DNA of 64,000 bases. It comes from Streptacidiphilus sp. PB12-B1b. Lineage in GTDB: Bacteria > Actinomycetota > Actinomycetes > Streptomycetales > Streptomycetaceae. Under the pieces are notes generated by a model that saw only the letters and a program-made list of their open reading frames with translations, did not search any database and was not told the DNA's origin. Positions 17,055-25,605 of the stretch are shown piece after piece; within the stretch, counting starts at the first letter, position 1; every line of letters starts with the position of its first letter. Where the stretch lies: positions 4,464,001 to 4,528,000 of the forward strand of contig NZ_CP048405.1 of the NCBI RefSeq assembly GCF_014084125.1, written 5' to 3'. The translations under genes were made by a program, and so were the position numbers.

Positions 17055-18548
17055 ATGCGCAGATCCACCCCTCCGCGCCCTCGTAGAACGCTCGCTCTCC
17101 TCACTGCACTGGCCCTGCCACTGGCGGGGCTCATCGGCCTGTCCGTCAGCGCCGGCCCGGCCTCGGCCACCGTTCCGCCCGCGCCCAGCGGGTGGACCAC
17201 CGCCTTCAGCGACGACTTCAACGGTGCCGCGGGCACCGGCCTGGACACCAGCAACTGGCTCTACGACACCGGGACCAGCTACCCGGGCGGCGCCGGGAAC
17301 TGGGGCACCGGCGAGGTGGAGACGGTCACCGACTCCACCGCCAACGTCTACCAGGACGGCAACGGCCACCTGGTCATCAAGCCGATCCGGGACGCCAACG
17401 GCAACTGGACCTCGGGCCGGGTGGAGACGCAGGCCACCGACTTCGCCGCCCCCGCCGGCGGCGAGCTGGAGCTGAGCGCCTCCATCGAGCAGCCCGACCC
17501 GGCCAACGGCCTCGGCTACTGGCCGGCCTTCTGGGCCCTGGGCGCGGCCGCCCGCCCGGTCGGCGCCACCAACTGGCCCAGCATCGGCGAGCTGGACATC
17601 ATGGAGGACGTCAACGCCCTCAGCGAGCACTCCTCGACCTTCCACTGCGGGGTGGACCCGGGCGGCCCCTGCAACGAGACCACCGGCATCAGCAGCGGGC
17701 TGCTGGCATGCGCCGGCTGCCAGACCGGCTACCACACCTACTCGGTGATCCTGGACCGCACCAACACCTCGGCCGAGCAGCTGCGCTACTACCTGGACGG
17801 CGCACTGACGTTCACCGTGAACGAGAGCCAGGTCCCGGTCGCCACCTGGCAGGCCGCCGTCGACCACGGCTTCTTCGCCATCTTCAACGTGGCCGTGGGC
17901 GGCGCCTATCCGAACGCGATCTGCGGATGCTCCTCGCCGAGCGCGGCGACCACCTCGGGCGCCGGCATGAGCATCGACTGGTTCGCCGCGTACGAGAAGC
18001 CGGCCGCGGGCGGCGGCGGCAGCCCCACGCCGACGCCGACCCCCACCCCGACGCCCACTCCCACGCCCACGCCCACCCCGACCGGTGGCTCCGGCGGCGG
18101 CAGCAGCTGCACGACCACGGCCGTCTCCGACATCTCCGCCGACTGCTACAGCTCCTCGCAGGGCGCGGTCTCGGTCTCCGCGGCCTCCGGTGACAGCAAC
18201 CCCGCCGGGGTGGACGGCAACCAGGTCGCGCAGTTGAACAACGGCTCCTGGCTGGAGTACTCAGGGGTCAACTTCGGCAGCGGCTCCAGCCAGTTCGACG
18301 CCAGAGTGGCCTCCGGCGCGGCCGGCGGGGTGAGCGGACTGGTGAACGTCGTCCTCGACAACCCGTCGAACGCCCCGATCGGCAGCTTCGCCGTGGGCAA
18401 CACCGGCGGCTGGTCCTCCTGGGAGACCGTCCCGGCGAACATCGCCGAAACCAGCGGCACCCACAACGTCTACCTGGAGTTCGCCTCCCAGGCAGGCGGG
18501 AACCCGCCGTACGTGAGCCTGCACTACTTCGACTTCCCGGCGCGGTAG
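17055..18548 (+). CDS. secreted GH16 beta-glucanase with PT linker and CBM6-type module
   Basis: A 497-residue exported endo-beta-glucanase (laminarinase-like). Signal peptide: residues 1-39 (PRRTLALLTALALPLAG, cleavage near SATVPPAP). The GH16 domain (about 45-315) contains GELDIMED with nucleophile Glu179, Asp181 and acid/base Glu184; YWPAFWALG precedes it, the substrate-cleft region. A 10-unit PT linker (residues 324-343) joins a C-terminal CBM6-like module (LNNGSWLEYSGVNFG, WSSWETVPANI, HNVYLEFAS). ATG 17055 is used since it begins the signal peptide. The protein likely cleaves beta-1,3 or beta-1,3/1,4-glucan. It is probably repressed through the 32-bp palindrome and sits with GH9 and LacI as a beta-glucan locus. 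Confidence 0.93.
   Translation: MRRSTPPRPRRTLALLTALALPLAGLIGLSVSAGPASATVPPAPSGWTTAFSDDFNGAAGTGLDTSNWLYDTGTSYPGGAGNWGTGEVETVTDSTANVYQDGNGHLVIKPIRDANGNWTSGRVETQATDFAAPAGGELELSASIEQPDPANGLGYWPAFWALGAAARPVGATNWPSIGELDIMEDVNALSEHSSTFHCGVDPGGPCNETTGISSGLLACAGCQTGYHTYSVILDRTNTSAEQLRYYLDGALTFTVNESQVPVATWQAAVDHGFFAIFNVAVGGAYPNAICGCSSPSAATTSGAGMSIDWFAAYEKPAAGGGGSPTPTPTPTPTPTPTPTPTPTGGSGGGSSCTTTAVSDISADCYSSSQGAVSVSAASGDSNPAGVDGNQVAQLNNGSWLEYSGVNFGSGSSQFDARVASGAAGGVSGLVNVVLDNPSNAPIGSFAVGNTGGWSSWETVPANIAETSGTHNVYLEFASQAGGNPPYVSLHYFDFPAR
18024..18083 (+). repeat. Pro-Thr linker repeat within the GH16 gene
   Basis: Sixty nt encode ten consecutive Pro-Thr pairs with alternating CCG/CCC and ACG/ACC/ACT codons. 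This is an interdomain linker, not a mobile or CRISPR repeat. Confidence 0.95.
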
Positions 18549-18573
18549 GCCCGGCAGTCGACAGGACGCCGGC

Positions 18574-19638
18574 TCAGCTGGAGCTTCGGACCACCAGCCG
18601 GGCCGGCGTCACCACCGGACGCATCGCCGCGGCCTCCTCCGCCCTCCCCGCGAAGGACAGCTCCAGCCGGGTGAGCAGCAGTCTGGCCATCAACCTGCCC
18701 ATCCCCTCGATGTCCTGACGGACCGTCGACAGCGCCGGGGCGCCCCACAGCTCCGGCGCCTCCAGGTCGTCGAAGCCGACCACGGCGACGTCCTCGGGGA
18801 CGCTGCGGCCGCTCTCCCGCAGCGCGGCGAGCGCACCCGCGGCCATCAGGTCGGAGCAGACGAACACCGCGTCCAGATCCGGGCAGCGGGCCAGCAGGTG
18901 CTGCATGGCCCGGCGTCCGCCGGGGGCGGTGAAGTCGCTCTCGGCCAGCAGACGTGGATCGGCTTCGGGGAACGCCTCCCGATACCCCCGGAGCCGGTCC
19001 ACCGCCGAGGTCTGGTCCAGCGGCCCGGTGATCACCGCGATCCGCCGCCGCCCGCGCTCCCGCAGATGCTGGACGGCGGTGCGGGCGCCGCCGATGTTGT
19101 CCGCGTCGACGTACAGGGCCGAGCTGTCGGCGTCCGCCCAGCCCGGCCGTCCGCCGTAGACCGCGGCCAGGCCCAGCCGGTCCACCAGGGCGGGCAGCGG
19201 ATCGTCCCGGTGCAGCGAGAAGATCAGCACCCCGTCCACGTGGCCCGCCGAGAGGTAGCTGCCGACCTGGGCGTAGTCGCCGGTGTCGGCCACCAGCAGC
19301 AGCACCAACTGCACGGCTGACGAAGCCAGTTCGCGGCTGATACCGCGCAACTGCCGGGCGAAGAAGGGGTCGGAGAACACCCGGCTCTCCGGCTCGGCGA
19401 TGACCACCGCCACCGCGTTGTGCCGCCGGGTCATCAGCGCCCGCGCCGCCGGGTTGGGCACGTACCCCAGCGCGTCCACGGCCTGCCGCACCTTGGCCTG
19501 GACGCCCGCCCGGACCCCGCTGCCGCCGTTGACCACCCGGGACACCGTCGCCCGGGACACCCCGGCCAGCGCCGCGACCTCCTGCAGCGTGGGGCGCGCG
19601 GGGGCGACGGCCGACCTGTCCCCGCTCGACTCGGTCAC
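18574..19638 (-). CDS. LacI-family regulator of the beta-glucan locus
   Basis: A 354-residue LacI/GalR repressor. The HTH is TLQEVAALAGVSRATVSRVV at about residues 17-36 with the hinge YVPNPAARALMTRR. The periplasmic-binding-protein-like effector domain follows (VAVVIAEPESRVFSDPFF, DGVLIFSLH, AVFVCSDLMAAGAL, DVAVVGFDD). GTG 19638 is preferred over an upstream start at 19692 because GAGGAG lies 7 nt before it. The gene converges on GH16 with 25 nt between stops. Its position next to the secreted glucanases and the CebR-like palindrome makes it their likely repressor, with a beta-gluco-oligosaccharide as inducer. This is inferred from context. Confidence 0.88.
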   Translation of the reverse strand: MTESSGDRSAVAPARPTLQEVAALAGVSRATVSRVVNGGSGVRAGVQAKVRQAVDALGYVPNPAARALMTRRHNAVAVVIAEPESRVFSDPFFARQLRGISRELASSAVQLVLLLVADTGDYAQVGSYLSAGHVDGVLIFSLHRDDPLPALVDRLGLAAVYGGRPGWADADSSALYVDADNIGGARTAVQHLRERGRRRIAVITGPLDQTSAVDRLRGYREAFPEADPRLLAESDFTAPGGRRAMQHLLARCPDLDAVFVCSDLMAAGALAALRESGRSVPEDVAVVGFDDLEAPELWGAPALSTVRQDIEGMGRLMARLLLTRLELSFAGRAEEAAAMRPVVTPARLVVRSSS

Positions 19639-19771
19639 CTGGTGCTCCTCACGCGCTGGCTCGGCCGGACCGGGCCAGCGTACACAGCACACCCCCGCTA
19701 CAGCGGTGGCAGCAGCCCGCGGCGGACGGGCACAGCGGGGGTCGGGCGGGGTGGCCGGGCCGGGGTGTCGG

Positions 19772-20575
19772 TCAGCGGTCGAGGGGCATGGTGAGGCTGG
19801 GCTGGACCGGGGCCGCGTCCGGGCGGATGCGGCTGACGGCGGTGCCGGTGGCGAAGAACTCGACGGCGTGCTCGCCCCAGTAGCGGGAGTCGTCGACCCG
19901 GGTGCCGACGATGCCGTCCGCGCCCAGCTGCTGGCCCTCGTACTGCATCCGCGCCATCGCCAACTCGCGGGCGTCGTAGAGGGCCTGGGTGAACAGCGGC
20001 AGCTCGGCGTTCTGGCCGACCTGGGAGAGCGACTGCCGCAGGGTCTGGTGCGCCACGTGGTAGACGCAGTTGCCGAGGACCAGCCGGCGCGGCAGCCAGC
20101 CGTGCTGCCACAGGGTCCAGAAGTCCTGGCCGGACAGGTCGGTGGTGAACGGCCGCCCGTCCGGGGCGCGGTAGCCGCGGCCGTCGGTGGCGCGCACCGC
20201 GGTGCCGACGGCGATGTACTCCATGACGTCGCCGAGGAACTGGTAGTTCATCGGCCGCAGCGTCACGCCGACCACCCCGTCCGCGCCCAGCTGCAGGGCC
20301 TCGGCCTCCATCCGGCCCATCGCCAGTTCGCGGACGTTGTACATGGCCTGGGTGAGGATGCCCAGCTCCTGGCTGGTCTTCCAGTTCGCAGGCTGTACGC
20401 CCACGTGGTAGACGCTGGTGCCCATGACCATGCCGAGCGGCTCGAACCCGGCCTGGCCGACCAGGACGAACTCGTTCACCGACAGGTCGGAGGTGAAGCA
20501 GGGCCGCCCGGCGCGCGAGCCGTCGAGCCTTCCGCGGGCGATCTCGGAAACCTGGGGGCTGGACGGTGTGCTCAT
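19772..20575 (-). CDS. tandem YbjQ/heavy-metal-binding-domain protein
   Basis: A 267-residue protein made of two copies of the YbjQ (PF01906-type) fold. Copy 1 has VRELAMGRMEAEALQLGADGVVGV and copy 2 has ARELAMARMQYEGQQLGADGIVGT (cited in parts across about residues 75-110 and 200-235). Each copy ends with an FxATGTAV-like strand (YIAVGTAV, FFATGTAV). Single-domain homologues are pentamers of unknown function once proposed to bind metals. AGGAGG lies 7 nt before ATG 20575. No membrane segment or signal. It is monocistronic. Function cannot be assigned. Confidence 0.82.
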   Translation of the reverse strand: MSTPSSPQVSEIARGRLDGSRAGRPCFTSDLSVNEFVLVGQAGFEPLGMVMGTSVYHVGVQPANWKTSQELGILTQAMYNVRELAMGRMEAEALQLGADGVVGVTLRPMNYQFLGDVMEYIAVGTAVRATDGRGYRAPDGRPFTTDLSGQDFWTLWQHGWLPRRLVLGNCVYHVAHQTLRQSLSQVGQNAELPLFTQALYDARELAMARMQYEGQQLGADGIVGTRVDDSRYWGEHAVEFFATGTAVSRIRPDAAPVQPSLTMPLDR

Positions 20576-20689
20576 ACGGATGCCTCCTGCTGCGATCCCG
20601 CTCGGACCGCGCGATCGTAGCGCCCGCCGGGCCGCGGCCCCAGACCGTTTCTTTTGGATCGGCTGGTCGTCGGTCCGGTTGTACCGTGA

Positions 20690-20812
20690 TCTGATGTGCA
20701 GTGGGCGCGGGTTCAGCCGTTGTTGCCGGACCGTACGCCCCGGCGGTGCGGGCAGTGGCGTGGTCACCGCGAGGTGATCGACACGATCGCGTGGACGCTC
20801 CAGACCTCCTGT
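20690..20812 (+). pseudogene. IS5-family transposase N-terminal remnant
   Basis: The forward strand reads SDVQWARVQPLLPDRTPRR, then GHREVIDTIAWTLQT, matching the conserved N-terminus of IS5/IS402-group transposases (typically LSDxQWARxEPLLPD...HREVIDAIAW). Similarity stops after about 40 codons. No DDE domain, no second frame and no terminal inverted repeats are visible. It is a scar of an old insertion between asnB and the YbjQ gene. Confidence 0.75.
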
Positions 20813-20880
20813 GCAACTCCGTGGCCTGCACCAACGTGCAGTGCATCGCGTGCGATCGCCGGCGCGAGGGGCTCGTCGCC

Positions 20881-20930
20881 GGGCCCGCACCGACGACAGC
20901 TGACTCGCCGCCTGCCGTCGGTGCGGGCCC
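20881..20930 (-). terminator. hairpin terminator downstream of asnB
   Basis: A perfect 15-bp stem (20881-20895 with 20916-20930, 20-nt loop), 16 nt past the asnB stop. No T-run follows. The GC-rich stem fits actinobacterial terminators. Confidence 0.65.
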
Positions 20931-20946
20931 GCGCCGGATCCGCGGC

Positions 20947-22797
20947 TCAGAACTCCAGCGTCACCCGGTAGCGGCGCAGCCAGGAGTCCAACGCAAGGAC
21001 GATCTCGCTGCTCTGCCGCAGTTCCGGGCCAGCGGCCAGCCGTACGGCGTCGGCGGCCGCGGTCAGGTCGAGCAGCGGGCGCACGGGCGCGTCGGGGTCG
21101 GCCAGCAGTTGCTTCAACTCGCCGCGCAGCGCCTCCGCGTAGCGGGGGTCCTGGGTCGTGGGGTACGGGCTTTTCACCCGCTCCGCCACCACGTCGGGCA
21201 GCACGTCCCGGGCCGCCGCGCGCAGCAGCGACTTCTCCCGGCCGTCGAAGGTCTTCATCGACCAGGGGGTGTTGAAGACGTACTCGACCAGCCGGTGGTC
21301 GCAGAACGGTACCCGGACCTCCAGGCCGGTGGCCATGCTGGCGCGGTCCTTGCGGTCGAGCAGGAACTGCACGAAGCGGGTCAGGTGGAGGTGGCTGATC
21401 TCGCGCATCTGCCGTTCCTTGCCGCTCTCCCCGGGGAGCCGGGGCACCTGGCTCAGGGCCTCGTGGTAGCGGGCCTGCTGGTAGCCGGGCAGGTCGATCT
21501 TGGAGAGCAGGTCGGGGCGGAGCAGGGCTTCGCCCGCGCCGTTGGAATCCCCGGCGAAGCCCCTGCGGACGGCGGCGAGCCAGGGAAAGGTGCCGGCGTT
21601 GACGGCCTTCTCGTCGTGGAACCAGCTGTAGCCGCCGAAGACCTCGTCCGCCGACTCGCCCGACAGGGCCACCGTGGAGTGCGCGCGGATGGCCTTGAAC
21701 AGGAGGTAGAGCGAGGTGTCGCCGTCGCCGAGGCCGTAGGGCAGGTCCCGGGCGGCCAGCACCGCGTCGCGGTTGGTCCGGTCCATGAGCTGCCCGGTGT
21801 CGAGCATGATGTCGCTGTGGTCGCTGGCCACGTGCTCGGCCAGGGCGTGCGCGTAGGGACCGTCCGGGGTGGCCCGCAGGTGGTCCGCCTGGAAGTTCTC
21901 GGTCTGCCCGACGAAGTCGACGGAGAAGGACCGCACCGGTCCCCGGCCCCCTGCGGCCAGCGCCCTGGCGGCCAGCGCGGTGATGACCGAGGAGTCCAGG
22001 CCGCCGGAGAGCAGCGTGCACAGGGGGACGTCCGCGATCAGCTGCCGGTCCACGATGTCGTCGAGCAGGGCGCGGACGTGGCCGACGGTGGTGTCCAGGT
22101 CATCGGTGTGCTCGCGGGCCTCCAGCGCCCAGTAGCGGCGCTCGGTGATGCCCGACTCGCGCACCCGCAGGGTGTGCCCGGGGCGCAGTTCGTGCATGCC
22201 CCGGTAGACGGCGTGGCCAGGTGTCTTGGTGAAGGCCAGCAACTCGGCCAGGCCCTCGGCGTCGACCACCGCTCGCACCCGGGGATGGGCCAGGATCGCC
22301 TTGGGCTCGGAGCCGAACAGGACGCCGTCACGGGTGGGGTAGTAGTAGAGCGGTTTGATGCCCATGCGGTCGCGCACCAGCAGTAACTCCTGGCGGATGG
22401 GATCCCACAGGGCGAAGGCGTACATGCCGTTCAGCCGTTGGGTGAAGTCCTCACCCCACTGGAGGTAGGCGTGCAGGGCGACCTCGGTGTCGCTGTTGCT
22501 GCGGAAGGTGTGCCCCAGCGTCTGTAGTTCGGCGCGCAGTTCGCGGTAGTTGTAGATCTCGCCGCTGTAGGTGGTGACCAGCACCGTGCGGCCGTCGCGC
22601 TCGACGGACATCGGCTGGGCGCCGCCGACCACGTCGATGACGGCGAGGCGGCGGTGGCCCAGGGCGGCGTGGCCGTCCAGCCACAGGCCGGAGGCGTCCG
22701 GACCGCGACAGGCCATGGTCTCGGTCATGGCGGCGATGGTCCCGCGCTCGCCGTCGAGGTTCTGCTCGTAGGAGATCCATCCGGTGATTCCGCACAT
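20947..22797 (-). CDS. asnB: glutamine-hydrolysing asparagine synthase
   Basis: A 616-residue class II glutamine amidotransferase. It converts Asp + Gln + ATP to Asn + Glu + AMP + PPi, or amidates a related substrate. The start is fixed by Cys2 (MCGITGWI), the N-terminal nucleophile. The glutaminase domain covers about residues 2-215, with RGPDASG and YSGEIYNYRELR. The synthetase domain has the PP-loop LLSGGLDSS (about residue 262 onward), ALSGESADEVFGGY and GLEVRVPFCDHRLVEY. The length is typical. It is flanked by a terminator hairpin and an empty 306-nt upstream region. As a lone gene outside a biosynthetic cluster, true asparagine synthesis is most likely. Confidence 0.95.
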   Translation of the reverse strand: MCGITGWISYEQNLDGERGTIAAMTETMACRGPDASGLWLDGHAALGHRRLAVIDVVGGAQPMSVERDGRTVLVTTYSGEIYNYRELRAELQTLGHTFRSNSDTEVALHAYLQWGEDFTQRLNGMYAFALWDPIRQELLLVRDRMGIKPLYYYPTRDGVLFGSEPKAILAHPRVRAVVDAEGLAELLAFTKTPGHAVYRGMHELRPGHTLRVRESGITERRYWALEAREHTDDLDTTVGHVRALLDDIVDRQLIADVPLCTLLSGGLDSSVITALAARALAAGGRGPVRSFSVDFVGQTENFQADHLRATPDGPYAHALAEHVASDHSDIMLDTGQLMDRTNRDAVLAARDLPYGLGDGDTSLYLLFKAIRAHSTVALSGESADEVFGGYSWFHDEKAVNAGTFPWLAAVRRGFAGDSNGAGEALLRPDLLSKIDLPGYQQARYHEALSQVPRLPGESGKERQMREISHLHLTRFVQFLLDRKDRASMATGLEVRVPFCDHRLVEYVFNTPWSMKTFDGREKSLLRAAARDVLPDVVAERVKSPYPTTQDPRYAEALRGELKQLLADPDAPVRPLLDLTAAADAVRLAAGPELRQSSEIVLALDSWLRRYRVTLEF

Positions 22798-23103
22798 GAG
22801 TGGCGGTGTCCTCTCCGGTTCGTCGCCCCGCCCGTGGCGGAGCGGCGGTGCCGCCGCGTCCCGTGCGGCGGAACCATGGTGAGGACACTAACCACGGTTC
22901 ATTGTATGGCACAACGATCCTGCGGCGGCGTCGTACACATCAGGCCAAAGACCACCGAACCGGTTTGAAGCGGCGGCCGCGGCCCCATCGGCGGCTTCGC
23001 CTCCGGCCGGGCCCCGAAGACGCCGGCGTCCCGCCGCTGCCGGAAGCGGTTGTGCGCACCCGCCGATCCGCGGCCTGCGCCGGCGCTCCCCTCCCCCGGC
23101 CGC
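22798..23103. other. intergenic region upstream of asnB
   Basis: No gene is supported in 306 nt. On the reverse strand TACAAT (22906-22901) is a plausible -10 for asnB; it lies within TTGT/ACAA arms (22902-22914) that might bind a regulator. No good -35 was found. Confidence 0.35.
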
Positions 23104-24243
23104 TCACCGGCGGGCGTTGAGCCGGGCGGCCTGACGGGTCAGGTGGTCGCGTTCGGCCAGGTTGGGCGCCTTGCGGGCCGCCTCGGCGTACAGCCGTGCC
23201 GCCGTCGCCAGGTCGCCGTCGCGCTCGTGGAGGTACGCCGCCACCGCGGCATAGCGGGGCAGGGAGTCGTCCAGCGCCGCGAGCGCCGCCAGACCGGCCC
23301 GTGGTCCGTCCGCCTCCCCAACGGCGACCGCGCGGTTGAGCCGGACGACCGGGCTGTCGGTCAGCCGCGCGAGCTCGTCGTACCACTCCAGGATCTGCAC
23401 CCAGTCGGTCTCCTCGGCGCGGGGCGCGTCGGCGTGCAGGGCGGCGATGGCGGCCTGGGCCTGGAACTCACCCAGCCGGTCGCGGGCCAGGGCCGCTTGC
23501 AGGATTCCGACGCCTTCGGCGATCAGTGCGGTGTCCCAGCGGCCGCGGTCCTGCTCGGCGAGCGCGACAAGGCTGCCGTCGGGCGCGGTCCGGGCGGCGC
23601 GGCGCGCGTGGTGCAGCAGCATGAGGGCGAGCAGCCCCGCCACCTCGGGATGGTCGATGACGGTGACGAGCTGCCGGGTCAGCCGGATGGCCTCGGCGGC
23701 GAGGTCGACGTCGCCGGAGTAGCCCTCGTTGAAGACCAGGTAGAGGACACGCAGCACGGTGGCGACGTCGCCGGGCCGGTCGAGGCGCACGCCGGCCACG
23801 GTGCGTTTGGCCCGGCTGATGCGCTGCGCCATGGTCGCCTCGGGCACCAGGTAGGCCCGGGCGATCTGGCGGGTGGTCAGCCCGCCGACGGCGCGCAGCG
23901 TGAGCGCGACCGCCGAGGCCGGGGTCAGTGACGGGTGGGTGCACAGGAAGTAGAGCCGGAGCGTGTCGTCGGCCGTGGGCGCCGGGCCGGGCACCGGCTC
24001 GTCCTGGACCCGGTCCTCCCGCCTGCGCCGGGCGGTGTCCGAGCGGGCCGCGTCCAGGAACTTGCGCCAGGCCACGGTGACCAGCCAGCCCTTGGCGTCC
24101 CGCGGCGGGTCGTGCGGCCAGACCCGGACCGCCTCGACCAGGGCGTCCTGCACGGCGTCCTCGGCCGCCGCGAAGTCGGCTCCGCGGCGGACGAGGACGG
24201 TGAGCACGCTCGGGGTGAGGCTGCGGAGCAGGACCTCGTCCAT
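23104..24243 (-). CDS. ECF42-like extracytoplasmic-function sigma factor with C-terminal TPR-like extension
   Basis: A 379-residue RNA polymerase sigma factor. Regions sigma2 (FAAAEDAVQDALVEAVRVWP, DAKGWLVTVAWRKFLDAAR) and sigma4 (TLRAVGGLTTRQIARAYLVP, ATMAQRISRAKRT) lie in the first ~180 residues. The remaining 200 residues form a helical DUF6596/TPR-type extension (VLYLVFNEGYSGDVDLAAEA, ARLTDSPVVRLNRAVA). This architecture and the upstream DGPF/YCII gene are the hallmarks of group ECF42, which lacks a classical anti-sigma factor. ATG 24243 is chosen to match family N-termini. A GTG at 24255 overlapping the YCII stop as GTGA is an alternative. The two genes form an operon. Confidence 0.9.
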   Translation of the reverse strand: MDEVLLRSLTPSVLTVLVRRGADFAAAEDAVQDALVEAVRVWPHDPPRDAKGWLVTVAWRKFLDAARSDTARRRREDRVQDEPVPGPAPTADDTLRLYFLCTHPSLTPASAVALTLRAVGGLTTRQIARAYLVPEATMAQRISRAKRTVAGVRLDRPGDVATVLRVLYLVFNEGYSGDVDLAAEAIRLTRQLVTVIDHPEVAGLLALMLLHHARRAARTAPDGSLVALAEQDRGRWDTALIAEGVGILQAALARDRLGEFQAQAAIAALHADAPRAEETDWVQILEWYDELARLTDSPVVRLNRAVAVGEADGPRAGLAALAALDDSLPRYAAVAAYLHERDGDLATAARLYAEAARKAPNLAERDHLTRQAARLNARR

Positions 24244-24251
24244 CGGTGACG

Positions 24252-24659
24252 TCACTCGGTGACGCTCGGTGCCGCGCCCAGGAACGGGCGCAGCTCCAGC
24301 CATTCGTGGATCGGCTTCCCGTCCGCACCGGGGGCGGCCGACAGCTCCCCGGCCAGCTCGACGGCGCGGTCGTAGCTGTCGACGTCGATCACCATCCACC
24401 CCGCGATGAGGTCCTTGGTCTCCGCGAACGGTCCGTCGGTGACCGGCGGACGCCCCTCGCCGTCGTACCGCACCCACACCCCCTCGGGGGCGAGCGCCTG
24501 ACCGTCGACGAACTCGCCGGTCTGCTCCAGCCGGGCTGCGAAGTCGTTCATGTACTGGATGTGCGCGGAGATCTCCTGCGGCGTCCACTGGTCCATCGGC
24601 GCGCAGTTCACTGCTTCCGGGGCGCCGCGGTAGTGCTTGAGCAGCAGATACTTGGCCAT
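24252..24659 (-). CDS. YCII/DGPF-domain protein, partner of the ECF42 sigma factor
   Basis: A 135-residue cytosolic protein with the YCII fold. It starts MAKYLLLKHYRG after a GAGGAG site and contains the diagnostic VTDGPFAETKDLIAGW motif, then DVDSYDRAVELA. DGPF proteins are found beside ECF42 sigma factors and are thought to be part of that signalling or target module. Their biochemistry is not established. The stop is 8 nt before the sigma-factor ATG, indicating coupled expression. Confidence 0.9.
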   Translation of the reverse strand: MAKYLLLKHYRGAPEAVNCAPMDQWTPQEISAHIQYMNDFAARLEQTGEFVDGQALAPEGVWVRYDGEGRPPVTDGPFAETKDLIAGWMVIDVDSYDRAVELAGELSAAPGADGKPIHEWLELRPFLGAAPSVTE

Positions 24660-24797
24660 CGTGGTTCTCCTCGGTGCTGGGTGCGACCCCGGGTGGTCGC
24701 GTTCACCCCGGGGACGGAGCCGGTCCCGGGTTCTCGACATCGCCGTCCGGCTTCTTCCGGGCTCCGTCCGGCCGAGCCCAGGCCGGCCGAGGTGGCC

Positions 24798-25223
24798 TCA
24801 GTCGAGGCCCTCGCGTTTGAGCTTCCGCCACCCGCCGGCCCGGTTGTCGGCGATGATCCGGCGGAACATGGCCAGCAGCGGTGCGGCCGGCACGGGCTCG
24901 CCCTCGTAGACGGCGATCGTGCGGGCAGTGACGTTGTCGTGGCCCCCGGTGATGATGCCGTCCGGATCAGGCACGATCGCGCCGTCGTAGAGGAAGACGT
25001 TCACATGGTCCTTGGCGGCCAGCAGCGCGCAGATGTTCCCGTCGAGGGTGAAGTACGGCCGGACCCCCCGCTTCACCGTCTCCTCGACATGCGGATCCGC
25101 GGCATGCACCAGGTCCCGGACCTCGCGGCAGACACGCTGCTGCCACGGCGGCAAGGCGTCGAGGTACGCGTCGACGCGAGGATCCCGCGCGTAGGCGGCC
25201 GGACAGGGGTCTGCGTTGGGCAC
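24798..25223 (-). CDS. DUF1801 (YdhG-like) protein
   Basis: A 141-residue soluble protein of the DUF1801 family: LDALPPWQQRVCREVRDLVH, ETVKRGVRPYFTLDGNICAL, AAKDHVNVFLYDGA, and a C-terminal GWRKLKREGLD. Homologues are small alpha/beta proteins of unknown role, often next to sigma factors or YCII proteins as here. The start is GTG 25223 (MPNADPCP), with no clear Shine-Dalgarno, so the N-terminus is uncertain. It is transcribed in the same direction as the YCII-sigma pair, 138 nt upstream. Confidence 0.8.
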   Translation of the reverse strand: MPNADPCPAAYARDPRVDAYLDALPPWQQRVCREVRDLVHAADPHVEETVKRGVRPYFTLDGNICALLAAKDHVNVFLYDGAIVPDPDGIITGGHDNVTARTIAVYEGEPVPAAPLLAMFRRIIADNRAGGWRKLKREGLD

Positions 25224-25409
25224 GATTCACGATAGCCCGGACGGAGCCGGTACCACGGCTTTGGACGCCTGCGGCCACGCCGACCGCGAGCACGTGAGCA
25301 CGCGAGTGGTCGGCGCTCCGGCGGCAGAGGGTGCCGAGGGCGGGCCCACACCGGCGTCGACGGGGCACCGCACCGGGGCGCCGCGCGGATGCCGGGCGGC
25401 GAACGAGGT

Positions 25410-25605
25410 TCAGATGGTGGGGCGCATGCCTCCGTCGACTGAGGCGTTGATGCCGGTGAGGTAGGAGGCGGGGAAGACGATCAGCTCCGCCGCCTCCTCG
25501 GGACGTCCGGGGCGGCCGATCGGGGCGGGCGGGCGCTGGTGGAACTCCTGGCGGATGATGTCCGGGTCACGGCCGGTGCGTTCGGCCGCCTGCCGCAGAG
25601 TCGGT
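25410..25605 (-). pseudogene. 3' remnant of an SDR oxidoreductase gene
   Basis: The reverse strand before the stop at 25410 encodes APIGRPGRPEEAAELIVFPA then SYLTGINASVDGGMRPTI, the classical SDR C-terminus (G-PEE--A-LVxFLAS...TG---VDGG). The Rossmann N-terminus, YxxxK motif and start are absent. The FLAS-type segment has lost residues. It abuts the vanZ stop at 25606, so the deletion joint is near there. It is a decayed gene fragment. Confidence 0.7.

Noticed and set aside
18024-18083. Short-period repeat that could be taken for a tandem repeat or CRISPR
   Set aside because: It encodes a Pro-Thr linker inside the GH16 protein; no spacers or repeat-length pattern.
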